A stretch of DNA of 64,000 nt, from the NCBI GenBank assembly GCA_029378245.1, contig JARKIF010000108.1:49199-113198 (forward strand), read 5' to 3'. The stretch comes from Roridomyces roridus. Taxonomy: Eukaryota > Basidiomycota > Agaricomycetes > Agaricales > Mycenaceae. Positions 10,885 to 23,690 of the stretch are shown one piece after another. The position numbers were made by a program, and so were the translations under genes. Below the pieces are notes generated by a model, which saw nothing but the letters and a program-made list of their open reading frames with translations, ran no database searches and was not told the origin of the DNA. Position 1 is the stretch's first letter. Every line of letters begins with the position of its first letter.

Positions 10885-12051
10885 ATGGCTTCCCTGCTCT
10901 CCCTTCCACCCGAGATATGCTCCATTATATGCGATCATGTCGACACCAGCCTCGCTCCCCTCTGTAGGATCTCTCGCCCTTTCCGAGACCAAGCCCAACG
11001 GAAGATGTATCGCAAGGTGGATTTGCAGGATTCCAGCATGAGGCTCGTCAAGTCGTGGTGCTTGGCAGTGACGCGTAATCCTCATCTGGAAAACCGCGTC
11101 TGGGCGCTGATGCTCCAGCTCCCGGACTTTCTGGAGCCCAAAGAAGCTGAATTTCTCAGCCGCGCGTTCGCCGTTTGCGTTAATCTCAAACGCCTGGCTG
11201 TGCACCACAGGCCCGGCTCCAAGCCAGAGAGCAATTCGCAGAGTTGGGTACTAAAGGGCTCCTTTGAGCTCGAGCGTTTCTTCAACACCTATTTCAGCAT
11301 GCCTTATGGCGCCTTTTTTGGCCGACAACCCCATATCCGAGTGCTCTCGTTGCCGTTCGCGAGCTCCTACGCCCCATTCTACAACAAACTTGAATTTACC
11401 AACCTGCTCGCAATTGACGCGCCTCTCGATGTCGTGCGCCGCCTCTCTGAAGCCAAGGCTGCTCTGCCGCTCGAGCGCATTCAGATTCGCCACGATCGTT
11501 CGGCCCCCGACCTTTCCTCGTTGAGCCGCTTCGCACCGACTCTCAAGGTGTTCACCGTTGTTCGAGAAGGCAAACGCTTCGGCGCGGAAACCCTCGCTGT
11601 GGTAGACGAAATTCTGAAGGTTTTCCCCCGATTACACCACTTGGGCATTTGCGAAAAGGAGCGATGGGTGAGCTGAGCACACACATACCGTCTGTGCCAG
11701 AGACTCACTCACAAGTAGGAGAGCGCCGCTATAGCAGATCTCGTCCTTCAGCGCTTGCAGCAATTTACCTCCCTTACCACAATCACTTTGCGCCTCTGTC
11801 GTTGGGTGTCTTTCTTGCATCCCACGGGGTTTCGCACCCTCAACAATGGCACGCAGCTCCGTGAGTTTGGTACCAGAATACTGGCGACCTGCGCCACCTT
11901 GCGGAGCGCCACTATTGCTGTACAGTTTGCGGAAAGCGACGGACAAGAAGGGATTGCGTGCACGGTTACCAAAGAGAGCGATGGCTCTGTCTCTGCTACA
12001 TTCGAGGACGAGTTGGAAGAGGATTCATTCTATGCGATGATATTTGATTGA
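10885..12051 (+). CDS. F-box protein with LRR-like tail, paralogue 3
   Basis: Exons 10885-11667 and 11719-12051 are joined across a 51-nt gtgagc..tag intron that contains a stop, so splicing is required. The product has 371 residues. It begins MASLLSLPPEICSIICDHVD and follows paralogue 2 closely along its whole length, including the LEPKEAEFLSRAFAVCVNLK segment. It faces paralogue 2 head to head, making an inverted gene pair. The C-terminus is acidic (EDELEEDSFYAMIFD). It is presumed to be a substrate receptor of an SCF ubiquitin ligase. Confidence 0.85.
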
Positions 12052-12243
12052 ACGTGACATGTACTACTCTTGACGCTGTTTTATCGACTCTTGATACCAG
12101 CTGGTTCTTTCTCGGTTACCGTTCTTCAAGTCCCGGAGTCCAACTCGGGCTGCGTTCGAACAGCACACTCCAACAAAGCGAACAAATACCGCATGCATTG
12201 AAATTGATCCATTCAACATCCCACACTCGCAAAAAATAAAGCC

Positions 12244-13408
12244 TCAATTCCAAAAACCCTCATCAAAATCCAACTTTTCCACAAACTCATTCGCGTCCCT
12301 CATAAACACACACTTGAGCCCTACGCCCGAATCAGGTCCTACCCCAATAGCCGCCTTGCGCATACTCCCGCACGCCTCGAGCATCGCACTCCCAAACGCA
12401 AGCAACCCTTGTGCCGGGTCAGGATCCATGATTCGGAAGCTGCAAGTCATCCCCATCCCAAAGAAACACGTCGGATTGCGGATGCGGTAAGTGAAGCTTT
12501 CGAGAGTTCTGAACATCTCCAGCGTGCTAATGGGAGAGTCGGTCAAGGTGGGGGTGGTGGGTTCGGAAGAAAGTCTTGGGCGCTGCAAGGCCGGATGAGC
12601 GGCTACAACTGTGTAAGATATTTCAACTCACCGATAATTCGCGTTCGTCGATACCCAAGTGTTTTAAATCAGGCAAAGCCTGTGCAATCGCCCGCACGAT
12701 ATCAACGCTCGAGAAGATCGAATCTGTGACTCGAACGATGGTGAGGTTCTTGAGAGTCGCGGAATAGCGGCTCAACGAGGCAAGACGGTCTAAGTACCCC
12801 GACCGCTCGCCGTGAATCTGAATACGCTGCAGCCGCCTCCCAGCGGGCAGGCCTAGCACGATTTCCAGAGACGCGTCAATCGCAGTGAGGTTAGGCAAAC
12901 GACCGTCGGTGAAGGGAATAGAATGCATCGCAGACGGCAGCGAAAGCACCCGTAGACTCGTCTGTCGTTCAAAGAATCCCTCCATCCCTCGATTCAGATT
13001 AAAATACGTGTTGGAGAACCGCTCGAGGCGAAAGCCGCATTCCTCAATCATCCAAGTCTGCGGACAGATATCCGGCATGTGCCCGCCGTGAAGAACGGCG
13101 AGCCGCCGGAGGTTGAGGCAGACCGCAAACGCCCTGCCAATTCTTTCCGCGTCTTCTTGATTCAGAGCCGAGTTGGGGAGCCGCAAGGAAAGCGACTCGA
13201 CGCGTTTGGCAAGATGAGAGTGCCGCGTTACAGCCATACACCAAGATTTGACGTATGGGAGACTGCAAGCCTGCAGGTCCACTTTGTGATACAAAATCCA
13301 TTGGGCCTGTTCTTGGAAAGCACGAGATATCCGGCAGAATAAAGCCAAACTCGCCGTATTGACTTGTTCGCAGAGGATGGCGTATATTTCAGGGGGAAGA
13401 GAGAGCAT
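12244..13408 (-). CDS. F-box protein with LRR-like tail, paralogue 4
   Basis: Exons 12632-13408 and 12244-12582 with a 49-nt gtgagt..cag intron give 371 residues. The protein starts MLSLPPEIYAILCEQV, two residues shorter than its paralogues. It keeps the F-box-like domain, the MIEECGFRLERFSNTYF segment and the LRR-like tail. It is more diverged than paralogues 2 and 3 are from each other. Its 3' end faces that of paralogue 3 with about 190 bp between them. The region 13409-13694 upstream shows no gene. Confidence 0.85.
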
Positions 13409-13694
13409 TCCGACCGGGAGGCTGAGAAGATGTGGCGGTCAGAAGCAGAAGGGAAAACGGTCATATGATTTTGGCAGGCACCGGTAACGCGCTCGCGAGA
13501 AGATCCCGAGCAAGCTTCGCCTTTCGCACAACTTCCCCTGGCAAGGGAAGGTGAGCGGTCTGGGAGTCGAGTTCTGGTTAACGATCGCAGAAAGGCATTC
13601 CTTGTTTTTCTCGTACGCTCTGCATTAAAATTATGTACAAGTACATTTTACACCTCCCTTAATGTAACCCACTAATCAAGTTCCTGCCGACACA

Positions 13695-15396
13695 CTAAGT
13701 AGCGCGGGGGGTAGTGTCCTCCTGCTGCGGCTCATCCCACACATACTGCGCAGGGTCTTGAGCCATCCGGATCGCCAACATCTTCTTGCGCTGGGCAGCC
13801 TCCTGCGCATGCTGCTTGGGCAACAACGACAGCCCGGCGGCGTAAAGCAACGGAAGGGCCTGCAGTCCGTCAGCACCCATCAAGATGAGAGAAGAAAAAG
13901 AGACGCACGATAACCCAAACGATCCACAGCGCATTCACCCACCCGGGAGCGTTCCCAAGCCCCGTATACCCCGGCCACTCTGTGTGGTACCCACTCCGGA
14001 CCTGGGCCAGCGCCACAGCCAGGATGATTAATCCCAATATAGCGTGAGCGTAATTTTGCGCCGGGCGTCTGGACGAGTTCTTGGGCTTGACGTAGTGGAT
14101 GAATGCGCCGAGGAAACATTGGAAGAGGTAGAGTACGAAGAGGGTGATACCAGTTCGCTGTGTGTATGATTAATTGGATGGATTCAGAATAAGAGCGAGA
14201 CTTGCCTTGTGCGTGTTCATGTAGACGGCCCCAGTTTGCGCGGAGGCATTGAATCCGAGCGCCACACCGGCGAGAATAGCAGGACCAGCTACCGCGAATT
14301 GCGCGATCCAGTGGCCCGTATACCAGACCGGGGTGAATGTCCGCAGGTAGCGGGCGAGCAGCGCTCCCGCGGGGAGGAGTAGGGCAAAGCCCAGCGAGCA
14401 GAGAACGGCATGCGCAATGATCTTGCGCTGGTACGGGGTGTACGGAATGTCGTCCGTAGGATCGTCGATCGGAATGACGGGTCTCGAAGGCTTGGAAGTC
14501 GCAGTCGCCGAAGGGCCGGAGGCTGTCGGCGTCGTGGTGGTCTCAGGGGCATCCACAGGCTTCGTCAAGTCGAGGTTCGCAAACCCATAGTCGACGTGCC
14601 TTATTAGAGTCGCCGCCGGGTCCGCCGAATCGGGATTAGTGCCGCCAAACGCAAAGATGAGTCTCTGGTTCGTGTCATCGTTGGCCTAGAACGGAGTTTC
14701 AGACTGGCAGAAAAGTGACGGAAAACATATCTAGGACGTACGGGGATGGTGAACACAAAGGAGGGATTATCTGTCGTCTACGACACCAGGTTTACATTGA
14801 CTTGACTTGATAAGCAATCCAAGATTACTCACCGTGCTGAGAGCCGTTTGAAGCGTGGCCACCCTCGGCGGATCGGTATCCAGCTTAGGCATGATTTCCC
14901 CAGGAGCCTTGCGTTGCGAGAGGGTGATCGAGCCGTCCGAGTTGGGCCACATAATCACCATGGGCGTATTTCGCATCTGGGTCCCAAAACCCCTGTGGTA
15001 ACGCGTTCAGGAACAGGCAGCATGTCGAAAGTGGAGGGACGTACACTGCCATCCACCCCGTCGGACGCGATCCCTTGCTCGACAGTGTGTCTAAGCTCAT
15101 ACCTCAGCCTCCCAGTCGAAATTCAGCTACGGCGATACGCACATTGCACTGTAGAACCGTTCACGAGCGCAGATACGCACATCGACTATTAAACCGACAT
15201 TAGAAACCACGCCCGATAGTCTGCTTGAGTGACGCACACCACTGCATTTCGCGTCGCCAGTCAAATCCCGTCTAGCAAAATCCTAGACTGTTCTTCAGCC
15301 CCTGCTCCCACTCGCAGAGTACCCCTAACGCACCGGCGAAGAAAGAGCAGACGCAGAAGCCAACGTGAAGAGCGAAGCGACCAAGAGGAGAATCAT
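13695..15396 (-). CDS. Secreted/membrane DOMON plus cytochrome b561 protein
   Basis: Nine exons (15334-15396, 15238-15282, 15143-15185, 15090-15045, 14833-14992, 14742-14777, 14206-14685, 13909-14157, 13695-13859) give 428 residues in one phase. Residues 1-18 are a signal peptide (MILLLVASLFTLASASA). A DOMON domain follows (VNGSTVQYTLSSKG, GWMAVGFGTQM, MVIMWPNSDGSITLSQR), whose Met residues fit haem ligation as in the cellobiose dehydrogenase cytochrome. After a Pro/Thr linker, the C-terminal half has five or six hydrophobic helices with spaced His residues (IIAHAVL, GHWIAQF, MNTHK, NYAHAILG), as in b561 transmembrane electron carriers. It probably moves electrons across a membrane. The seventh intron (14158-14205) uses a GC donor (aag|gcaagt). 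Confidence 0.88.
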
Positions 15397-15927
15397 ACTA
15401 AGGGGCAAAGGGGACGGAGGCAAGTCGACATCGAGGGACGGACTCTTATAAACCTGGTTGTCAAATCCCGGACATCATCTCCATTCGTGATTCCCGGGAC
15501 GATCGTAACTGATGTGCCTTGATCCGTGCGCTAATTTGCAAGTCCCGATTGGCTGGAGGAGAGGCGGAAGCACCTCCGGACATTGATGGGACGACGCGTC
15601 GCACGAGCATCGGCGCGTCGTAGCGCACGGAAATAAAATATTCGTAAACATTTCTCTCCGCAAGCGTCGGGAGGACTCACTCGGTGGAGATTTCTATCGT
15701 TTCTCTCAGCAATCCTCCTGTTTCAGGCGGAGATTAGACTGCATTACTCGCCAACTGTCCGTCTCTGTCCGTGTCATGTAACTCCAAGATGCAAGTACTC
15801 AAAGAGAATGGAATGGAGATGAATCAAAAGCCTGTGGTATTACACGGACAACTGCTAGGATAAACATACAATTCATCGCGTCAGAACGTAGTACCTATGT
15901 ACCTACCACGCGACAGGCAGGCACGCA
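15397..15927. other. Intergenic region
   Basis: This lies between the 5' end of the DOMON/b561 gene and the 3' end of the API5-like gene. No coding region, repeat or RNA gene is visible. Confidence 0.5.
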
Positions 15928-18203
15928 CTACCAATGAGACTTTCTCCGCCCCCTCTGGTCCTCCGACCGACCGCCACCCATCGCGTTCCCATTCCCATTC
16001 CCAATCCTATCCAACAACGAAGACGCTTCCACATTCTTCGGCCCTCCTCCACCACCACCCTTAGACGCAGCACCCTTGATGGAGAACCCCATGAAAGGCG
16101 CCTGTCCCTGTCCCTGCGCACCATCCCCCGCCGAAACAGTATTCGCATTCGCATTCGCCCGCTGCTTCTGCTTCTGCTTCTGAGGCTTCTGCCCCTCATC
16201 CACCCAAGCACGTGGACGTTCCGGCACTCCAGAGTCTGAGGACGCAGACCCAGACTGCGCCAAACGGCTCAACAACGATGGCGCCGTCGTCGTCCCGGCA
16301 TCGCTGTCCGTTCGTACTCTCTTGGGCGGCCGAGGTGACGCCTCGGGTCCAAGGCCGTGTTTTTGTGCTGGGACGATGGTGTTGCGCTCGTTGGAGCTCG
16401 AAGTCGATGCCACCGGGGCACTGAGAGATGGCCCGGAACGTCGCAAGGGAACTGGTCGACCTGGTGGCTTGGCGGGAGCGGCGACGGCGACGGCGGGATC
16501 TTGCTGTACATTCGATTTTGGTGTTATCAAAGCCTTTTCTTCCGGAGCTTTATCTTGCACGGCTAAAGACTGCTCAAAACAAACAGAGAAGAAGTGTTGG
16601 AGACAAGCGTAAGAGAAAAAAGCAGCCCACTGCGAACCCTAATAAGTTCTTGTATATCTGCAAAATCCCCAGACTTGGTCCGAAGCGTTTCTAATGGTGT
16701 ACGAAGATGGGCAGGTACTGTCCATCCGTCCGTTTTGCGCTACGAGAAACACGTCAAGGTTAGGAATCTGGATGAGCGAAACACGTACGTGTAAGCCCGC
16801 CTGGAGCAGGGTTTTGCACGCCTTCCGCGATCGTTCGTCCGTGAGACCAAAGTTCGCGAGACACTAAAGACGAATCAGAAGTCGCTGCTACCACACCACA
16901 AGCACGCACCTCAAACAGAATGGGTGACGCATCGACGGAAAGATTCCGCATGGTCGAAAGCTGGGTGACAGAGTGTCCTCTATTGACCTCTTCACATGCC
17001 GCCAGAGCATCGGCCATATTACAGATGATGTAGTTTTGGTCGTCCTTGGAATACCGTTGAAGGGTCCGTTTGGAGACCAGAGTAGACAGATAGAAACGCA
17101 GGAGCTCGATCGGAGACCCCAACGACTTGTCGATGACAACGTGCGCCATCAAATCCATGTAGAAGCGGGTCGTCGTCAATGTCGTTCCGTCAGCTTTGAG
17201 ACACGTCTGCGCCGTTTCGAGCAAGGTGTTAAGCAGCGATTCGCTTCGCGGGGACCCGGTGCTGAACGAGGGGATGTGGATGAAAAGCTGCTTGACGATG
17301 ATTTCATTATCCGTCGGCGTCAATTTCGGGATTGCCTGGAAAGAGCTAAGAGAAAGGATATCTTGAATGGATAGCAACACGCACCGTCAAGAGCCTATCG
17401 ACAAGCACAGCTTCAGCTGGACTGTCTGGGAGTGCAAGGCGTTCCGTGATCGCTTGCCTAGCATCCTCGGCGAGAAAAGCCAGAACAAGTGTCCGTAGAC
17501 GGTCGCGCATGAACAACTCGTCAGAATCCACCGCCTTTGGGTCCACCGGGGGCATAATTTGGTCACACAGCACACCCAATGTAACCGCCGGGTCGAGGTC
17601 CAGATGCGCAATAAGAGCCTGTTTGACAACGACCACCTCGTCCGGCTCGTCTGCGAAAAGCACACGATTAGAAGGAGAAAAAGAATGGATGTAGCAAACG
17701 CACCGCTCTGCAGTAGCTGCAACAACACATCCGTATTCCTCTTCACCCACTTGTTCGCCACTTTCGAGACCGCCGTGATAGCTTCATAGCCTTCTTTCCG
17801 GACCTACAAATTCCCATAAGCCCAACCATCCCGTTGGAAGTGAAGCCAAAAGCAGCGAACGGTAGCGGATTGGTCCTCGCATAGGTCGTAAATAGCGTTA
17901 ATAGCAGCCTCCTCCTGCTCTGGAAAATCATTGAATAGTTCCGGGATGTTTTTGGCTGCGAGGGTCTTCCAAGGGGTATAACCCGTGTGCGTCAAGTCTA
18001 TGAGCTTGTTCAGGGCGTTCCGGCGCTGTACAACGAGGTTCAGGGCATAGTAGTTGCTCGAGCCATGCGGATGACTGACGACTGATACATCGCTCGTGGC
18101 GCGTGCTTTTCGTATTATTTCTGCGGACGCGTTAGGTAGAAAGACGTGGCGATGAGGAGCACGCACCTCGGACCCTCTGTTGCTCGCGAGCATCAGGTTC
18201 CAT
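15928..18203 (-). CDS. API5/AAC-11-like apoptosis inhibitor homologue
   Basis: Nine exons (18167-18203, 18089-18120, 17861-18025, 17704-17803, 17385-17650, 16910-17335, 16789-16863, 16638-16739, 15928-16569) give 614 residues in phase. The start at 18203 opens MEPDAREQQRVR. The body is an all-helical HEAT/ARM-like array typical of API5: AAKNIPELFNDFPEQEEAAI, then DLCEDQSATVRKEGYEAI, which match the animal protein's KFFKHFPELADSAI and DLCEDEDVSIRRQAI. The C-terminal quarter is disordered, with a basic RPPKRVRTD nuclear signal and simple repeats (Ala-Asn, Gly-Asn, Gly-Gly). API5 is a nuclear scaffold linked in animals to apoptosis control and mRNA export; the fungal role is not established. Confidence 0.85.
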
Positions 18204-18369
18204 GAACGACCAACGGTGGTGGTGGAAAGAGCAAGTCCAAACAACACGCGCCAACTCTCTCACTTCAAGTTGGTCAAAAATTCTGTCTATATTGTGCAAT
18301 TCAATCCGGGGTATGCGATGCGTATGGGACTATGTGTATGCTGCGATAAAAGAAAAAGAGAAGAGAAAA

Positions 18370-21300
18370 TCAAACTCGGTCAATCCTCCGATCGGGCACC
18401 AAGAACAACGCCTCAAACTCCTCCGGCGTCTGTCCAATCACACCAAACGTAGTCTGCAGCGTGCGCCCAAGAGTCTCCAGCTCGGCAGTAACACCCTTCA
18501 TCGTGAGTGCGTATGCGAAAAACAAAAGCTGGCGCGACCCTTTGACCTCCCGATTCCGTACAACGTCCAGCTTCCTGATGGCAGCCACCTGAGAACAATC
18601 AGTAAAGGGATGATGACTAGCTGCGATATCCGCACCAGACGCTGACGAGAGAGTTCCGCGGGAGGCAGGTATGGCGGCAAGGGCGCTTTTAGGTGGAATG
18701 CAGAAGCAAGAATCGAGAAGCTGAGGATAATGTTCCCGACCATCTCACGCCGCTCCTTGTTGACAGGGAGAATAAACTCTTGCCGAACGGACTAGAGGGA
18801 AATCAATCTCGGGGACACGGCGCAAACGACAACGACTTACAGTCCACCATTCTTCCCTCGTGGTAACACAGCGCATACTATGCAGCTTATCCAGAATCGT
18901 CTGAAGGCTGGTCAAGATGCCCCGGTAGAGCTGGACCGGGAAAGGTCCCTTGAGACGCGGTTCGTGCTGTGTCTGAGCAAGCAAACCCTGCAACTCAATC
19001 AACTTGATCTGCAAGTGAAGTTCCCTGGAGAGAGTCTGAATATGCCTCGACCGGATATCAGTTAAATACGCACATGGCCATAAACTCCTTGATAGAGTTG
19101 TCCAATCTTACGCGCTCCGGCGTCAGCACCCGCATCTCGTCGCCCGAATCGCCATACTCCTCCTCCACCTCCCGCGACTCGGGGTCATACGAATTCGACG
19201 CGACCAACCGCGTATACAGCCATCCGATATTCAAGCAGAATCTATCGCGCATCAGTTAAATGCACGAAAAAGGAATGAAAGTCACCGACTCGCTGAGCGC
19301 CTTGCTAAGCTCTCGCCTCGCCTCCGCAGGCCACCAGAATCGCGAAACCAAGGCTGCCCATACCACACCCAACGAAACAGCAATAGCACGCTTCACAGCT
19401 ACATCAGCCGCCGACAGTTCCTTTTGCCGTAGATTATAACTGCGAAATAGTAAGATAAAGAAAAACCTGGTCAAGGCAAAAACGCACCAATAAAGACAAG
19501 TCAGATTATACGTCAAGAGCACGAAACGCGACGCCGACATGTATTGCGGCTTGGCGACGATATAGTAAAAGCAGGGAATCGAGAAGAAGAATCCAAAGGT
19601 GGCCAAGATGACGGGATCATCGGGGAACAAGGTGTAGACAACAGCGGCCACTGCAGCCCCCAATCTGAAGAAGAGGTCAACTTAGCAGCATAGGAGACCA
19701 ATAGCACATACAAGGTTCCAAGAACACGATGCAGGCTCAGATAATTCGTCTAAAACAGCCTCAGTCTAAGAACCACAAAACACCGATCCGCGTACCGCTC
19801 CAATAGTAGGGGAAATCACAATAAAGAACTAACTCTTCATCAGCCTCCGCCACAAAACAAAGGCTTAGACCACTCACCGAAATCAACGCCCAATCTCCCC
19901 AAAGCCCAACAAAATACGGCCTCGTCGCATCAAAAAACGCAGGCGCCGACAAGATTGCCGTGGCCATCCCCGCCTTGACAGCATACTTGGTATCCCGCTC
20001 CGTAAGCCGCTTGCCCACTGCCCAAACCGTCTGCTTGATCCTCCCGATCCATGTAAGTCGCTCCCAAGCAGGCGTCTGCATCGTATTCGGTGCGTGTGGT
20101 CGCACTTTCGGGAACGAGGGATGCGCACGGCGGTTGACGGGGGTGATGATTTGGGCTGTGGTATAAATAGGTAAACTTTCGAATGAGTGGGAATACGGAA
20201 CTCACAAAACCGTCTCCTCAATCCTCCACTGCGATCCTGTTCTGAAGCACCCGGGCGCTGGCGCGGTGTGCTGGTTCCTGATCTGGGTGTGCTCCGTTTC
20301 TCCTTCTTGCGCATCCAAAAACGGAATGTCCACCACCGCGCCCGATTAGCACGAGCCTGCTCAAGACTGTAGATCCGGCCCATAGCATCGACAAGCGACA
20401 CCAGCTCCCCAGCAAACTCTTGCAGAGTGAAGATGAAGCTATTCAAGTTGTTAGTAAGGACCAGTAGACCAGCTGAAGGAAACGCACAAATACACCAAGA
20501 AGACATGCTCATTGTCCGCACTGCCCAAGACGGCCGAATCCTCCGTAGACATGCTGGACCGCAAGTCCGAGGGAAACTCGCTAGTTGCACTCCGCCGGTA
20601 TAGCCGCAACACCGCATCGTTGGACGTATACTCGAATCTCGCCAGCTCGCGCTCGATGCCTTCGACGAGATCCAAGAATTCGTGCTGCTGCAACACATTC
20701 CGGTGTCTGCGGCGCTGAGACTGCACAAACGAGTCCCGCATACGGAGAAGGGAGGACGAGCATTTAGTCTGAGTAATCTGTCAGCGACACTTCACCACCA
20801 AAAAGAGTTTTTGCTTACCGACAACGCCTTGAGCGGCGGCCCCAAATCCTCCACCAAATCGCCAAACATCTCTGCAGCAGCCTTCAACATGACCGTCTCC
20901 TCATCATTCTGCTCCTCCCCGGCCTTCTGCTTCCCATTCCGTTCTGCCCTCTTCATCTGCCCGACCACGCCCGCCTTGGTCAAATCATATTGCAGCCGCG
21001 TACCACCCCTCAACCCATTCAGATGCTGCGCCAACCGATTCATGCTATCCACAGCATCTTCATACGCACGGCCCATGCCGCCTCCAGGCGCCCCATTACT
21101 CCCGTTTCCCCTGACCCACTCACTCTGCGCCTCCTTCAAATTCTTCTTTAGACTCGTGAAACTGCTCTGATGAGCCGCAACGGCCTTCATGAGCCTCTCA
21201 TGACTCGGCTGCTGCAGCCCCTCCTCGAGGAGGAACGCGTTCGTCAGGAGGCGGAGGAGGGTCGAGAAGGAATCGAGCGTTTTCGTCATGTTGGCTTGCA

Positions 21301-22499
21301 AAGCCGAGGTCGCGGATTGAGGCCAGATGGCGTAGCAGACGATGTTGGAGGTGAGGGAGCCGCAGAGGACGATGAAGGAGACTTGAAGGAGGGTCTGCAA
21401 GCCGCCCTCTTTGACGAGTCTTAGGGAAAGTCAGCTGGTTTCGAGTAGGAGAAACTGATAGACGCACACGACAAAGAGGATGATCGCAGTCATACTGCAG
21501 GCCGTATTGAAGGACGGACTCGCCATCCACACCTTCATCCAAGCGACGACACTCATGCTGACGCCAATCCACACAATCACCAAGATATCGGCCAACCACT
21601 CCCAGCCGTGTTTCTTCTCGAGCCACCAGAACATGGTCATGGACGAAAGACACACAAACGCCGAATACACCAGACCCATGAAGCAATAGAGGTCAGCCTC
21701 GAGCATCCCGCCCATCGTTTTGGCTGGATTAAAGTACACCGCACTGTAGGTCGTGGTTTAGCAAGTATTTCAGAATGGATCAAAAGACGCACACTGTCGC
21801 GACCATATGCCCACTCGGTGACGGCCGACGCTGGTCATCCCCCTCCCCGACGTCGCTAATCCAGTGCGAAAAGAAGGGCGAAAACGTGAAGAGTGACGCA
21901 AACAAATACGCGAGCGCGCATTTGAATATATTGCGATACAGCAGCGGCACCGGGGGAAGGTTGTGGTACCAAGCCCACCACGTCGTCGTCGAAGGCGGCG
22001 TTTCGTCAATAGAAGGCGGGCCCGTAATGGTAGACTCGGTATCAGAATCGTAGTCCTCGTCGAAAGAGAAGCTGCCTTGCGTAAGATTCCCGGTCGCGGA
22101 TCGCAGCGAACGCGTCTCGGCGTTTGCGTTGTTGTCATTGACGTTGCTGCTCGCAAACGGGTCGGCGACGATGTTTCCCATCTGGCTCTGGTGCAGACTC
22201 CTCCGGTGGGACTCGAGAGACTGAATCTGCCCAGTCCAGAGCTGCGCCTCGTTCTCCATTACTTGCTCAAATACGGACCACTGGCGTTGCCGCGTGGGTG
22301 TCGGGAGAAAGCCAGAGGCAGATCTAGTTCGGTGACCAGCCAAAGAAGGACGCGTTGGTCCCTCCGAGAAGCTTGCGTAGCGTGGTGTGGAATGTCCGGA
22401 ATGACCGCTGGAGGCAATGTCGAAATAATGACCCCTTTGGGTGGCCTCGGAGGAACTGGCGTTGGGCCCATTCAAACTGCCATCGTTCGGAGCGGACAT
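18370..22499 (-). CDS. Bre4-like multi-pass membrane protein (FUSC/aromatic acid exporter type)
   Basis: About 14 exons run from MSAPNDGSLNGPN at 22499 to a stop at 18370. Exon edges are approximate: introns lie near 21741-21792, 21424-21470, 20769-20818, 20440-20489, 20152-20205, 19830-19880, 19747-19794, 19690-19740, 19440-19495, 19241-19290, 19020-19070, 18792-18840 and 18590-18645. A disordered, Ser-rich N-terminus of about 180 residues is followed by two blocks of hydrophobic helices (FKCALAYLFASLFTFSPFF, VWIGVSMSVVAWMKVW; later MATAILSAPAFF, IPCFYYIVAKP). A long soluble C-terminal domain (QEFILPVNKERR, ELETLGRTLQTTFG) resembles DUF2421. This order (ER-transporter-like N-terminus, FUSC-like core, DUF2421) is that of the fungal Bre4 group, linked in yeast to brefeldin A sensitivity. 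The substrate is unknown. Confidence 0.8.
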
Positions 22500-22669
22500 G
22501 GTCTTGCGTGCATTCAGTACAAGGCAAGCCTAAAGAGAGAGCTTGAGGATGCAACGCGCAAAGTGGGAGAAGACAAGAGAGTGATTGACATGACGTCGAC
22601 GAATATGGCGATTTGAATTTTTGGCTTCAAAGCTTCGGTCTGCTACTTTTACAGGTACATTATTTTCAT

Positions 22670-23690
22670 TCAAATATACATCCCAAAATCGCTCTCTGCT
22701 GGCCGTTTCCGCGCGGCGAGCTGCGTACCCTTCCCAGACGCAGGTGCCACCCAAGTGGTCGGCTTTCCAGGTGGAAGCAGCGTGAAAAGCGTAGCATGGG
22801 CCGAGGCCACCAAGCTCGGGGCAAAGGGCACGTCAGAGGGATCAGCGTCGGGTACGGAGCTCGAGGACAATGTCCGCGGGGCCGCTGGTGCAATGTGCGG
22901 TGCAGGCACAAGAAGAAGCGTGACTGGAGAAGAGCTCTGCACACGGAGAGAGATAAACGCAGCAGACGCGCCCTGTACGAGGTTTGGTGGTTCCAAGGGC
23001 TGTGCGGCGGAAGTCTGGGCAAGGTTTAGCACGCGATAACTTTGTAAGAAAGATTAAAAGGCTAACCAGGGACGCGGGCGGCGCGGGGGTGGCCAGAAAG
23101 CGAAGAGGAGCATCGAGGAAGTGGATACGTGTCTCGGATATGTAGGCAGGGACATCGTAGGAATCGAGCAGGGCAAGACTATGAAATGAGTGAGAAACTT
23201 TCGAGAACGAATAGCCAAGCACGCACCTCGTCGGCTTCAACGCGTCAAGAACCGCTGCAGCGTATGTGTGCAGCGCAGCTAACGGCAAGCGTGCCGTCGT
23301 CTCCGATACCAGCACGACCGATTGCGTCCATGACGGTCGATAGAGCACGCCAATCTACAATGGTTTAGCCCAATTCAAAATTCCTAGGCCACAGAACGCA
23401 CCTGGAAGTCATCTATCATAACAGTGGCAACCTTTTCACTCAGATTTGCGCCCCGCGCCCAATAGGCCCCCACAGCGCCAGTAGCAACGAGCAAACCCAA
23501 CGCAGGGACGGACCCCGCATCTCCAACAAGTTTGACGGGGAATTTCGTCTTCAAAACGGACGTATTCGGACGAAGCGGGTTGTACTCGTCCTCTTCTTCG
23601 TCAGATTCAATAGCATGGCGAGGAGGGACCGAGTCGGCGAGCGGATCTGTGTCCTGCGTGGTGGTGAGCGATTACTTTGCTGATCGCGGC
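22670..23690 (-). CDS. Proteasome assembly chaperone 1-like protein (5' end unresolved)
   Basis: Exons 22670-23014, 23067-23178, 23227-23354 and 23402 to about 23690 join in phase. The protein reads DPLADSVPPRHAIESDEEED, then KFPVKLVGDAG, GVLYRPSWTQSVVLVSE, LALLDSYDVPAYIS and ends GMYI. The order of segments and the acidic N-terminus fit the basidiomycete proteins I know as PAC1-like, which help build the 20S proteasome alpha ring; this is recognition from memory. The start is uncertain. The first ATG at about 23703 is in another frame, and joining it would need an intron of only 22 nt, so a further 5' exon is likely. A decayed copy of the 5' half lies at 26555-26740. Confidence 0.6.

Noticed and set aside
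22670..23039. Several plus- and minus-strand frames of 90-138 codons over the PAC1-like gene
   Set aside because: They overlap the exon that ends in the family-typical GMYI and show Arg/Pro-rich shadow composition.
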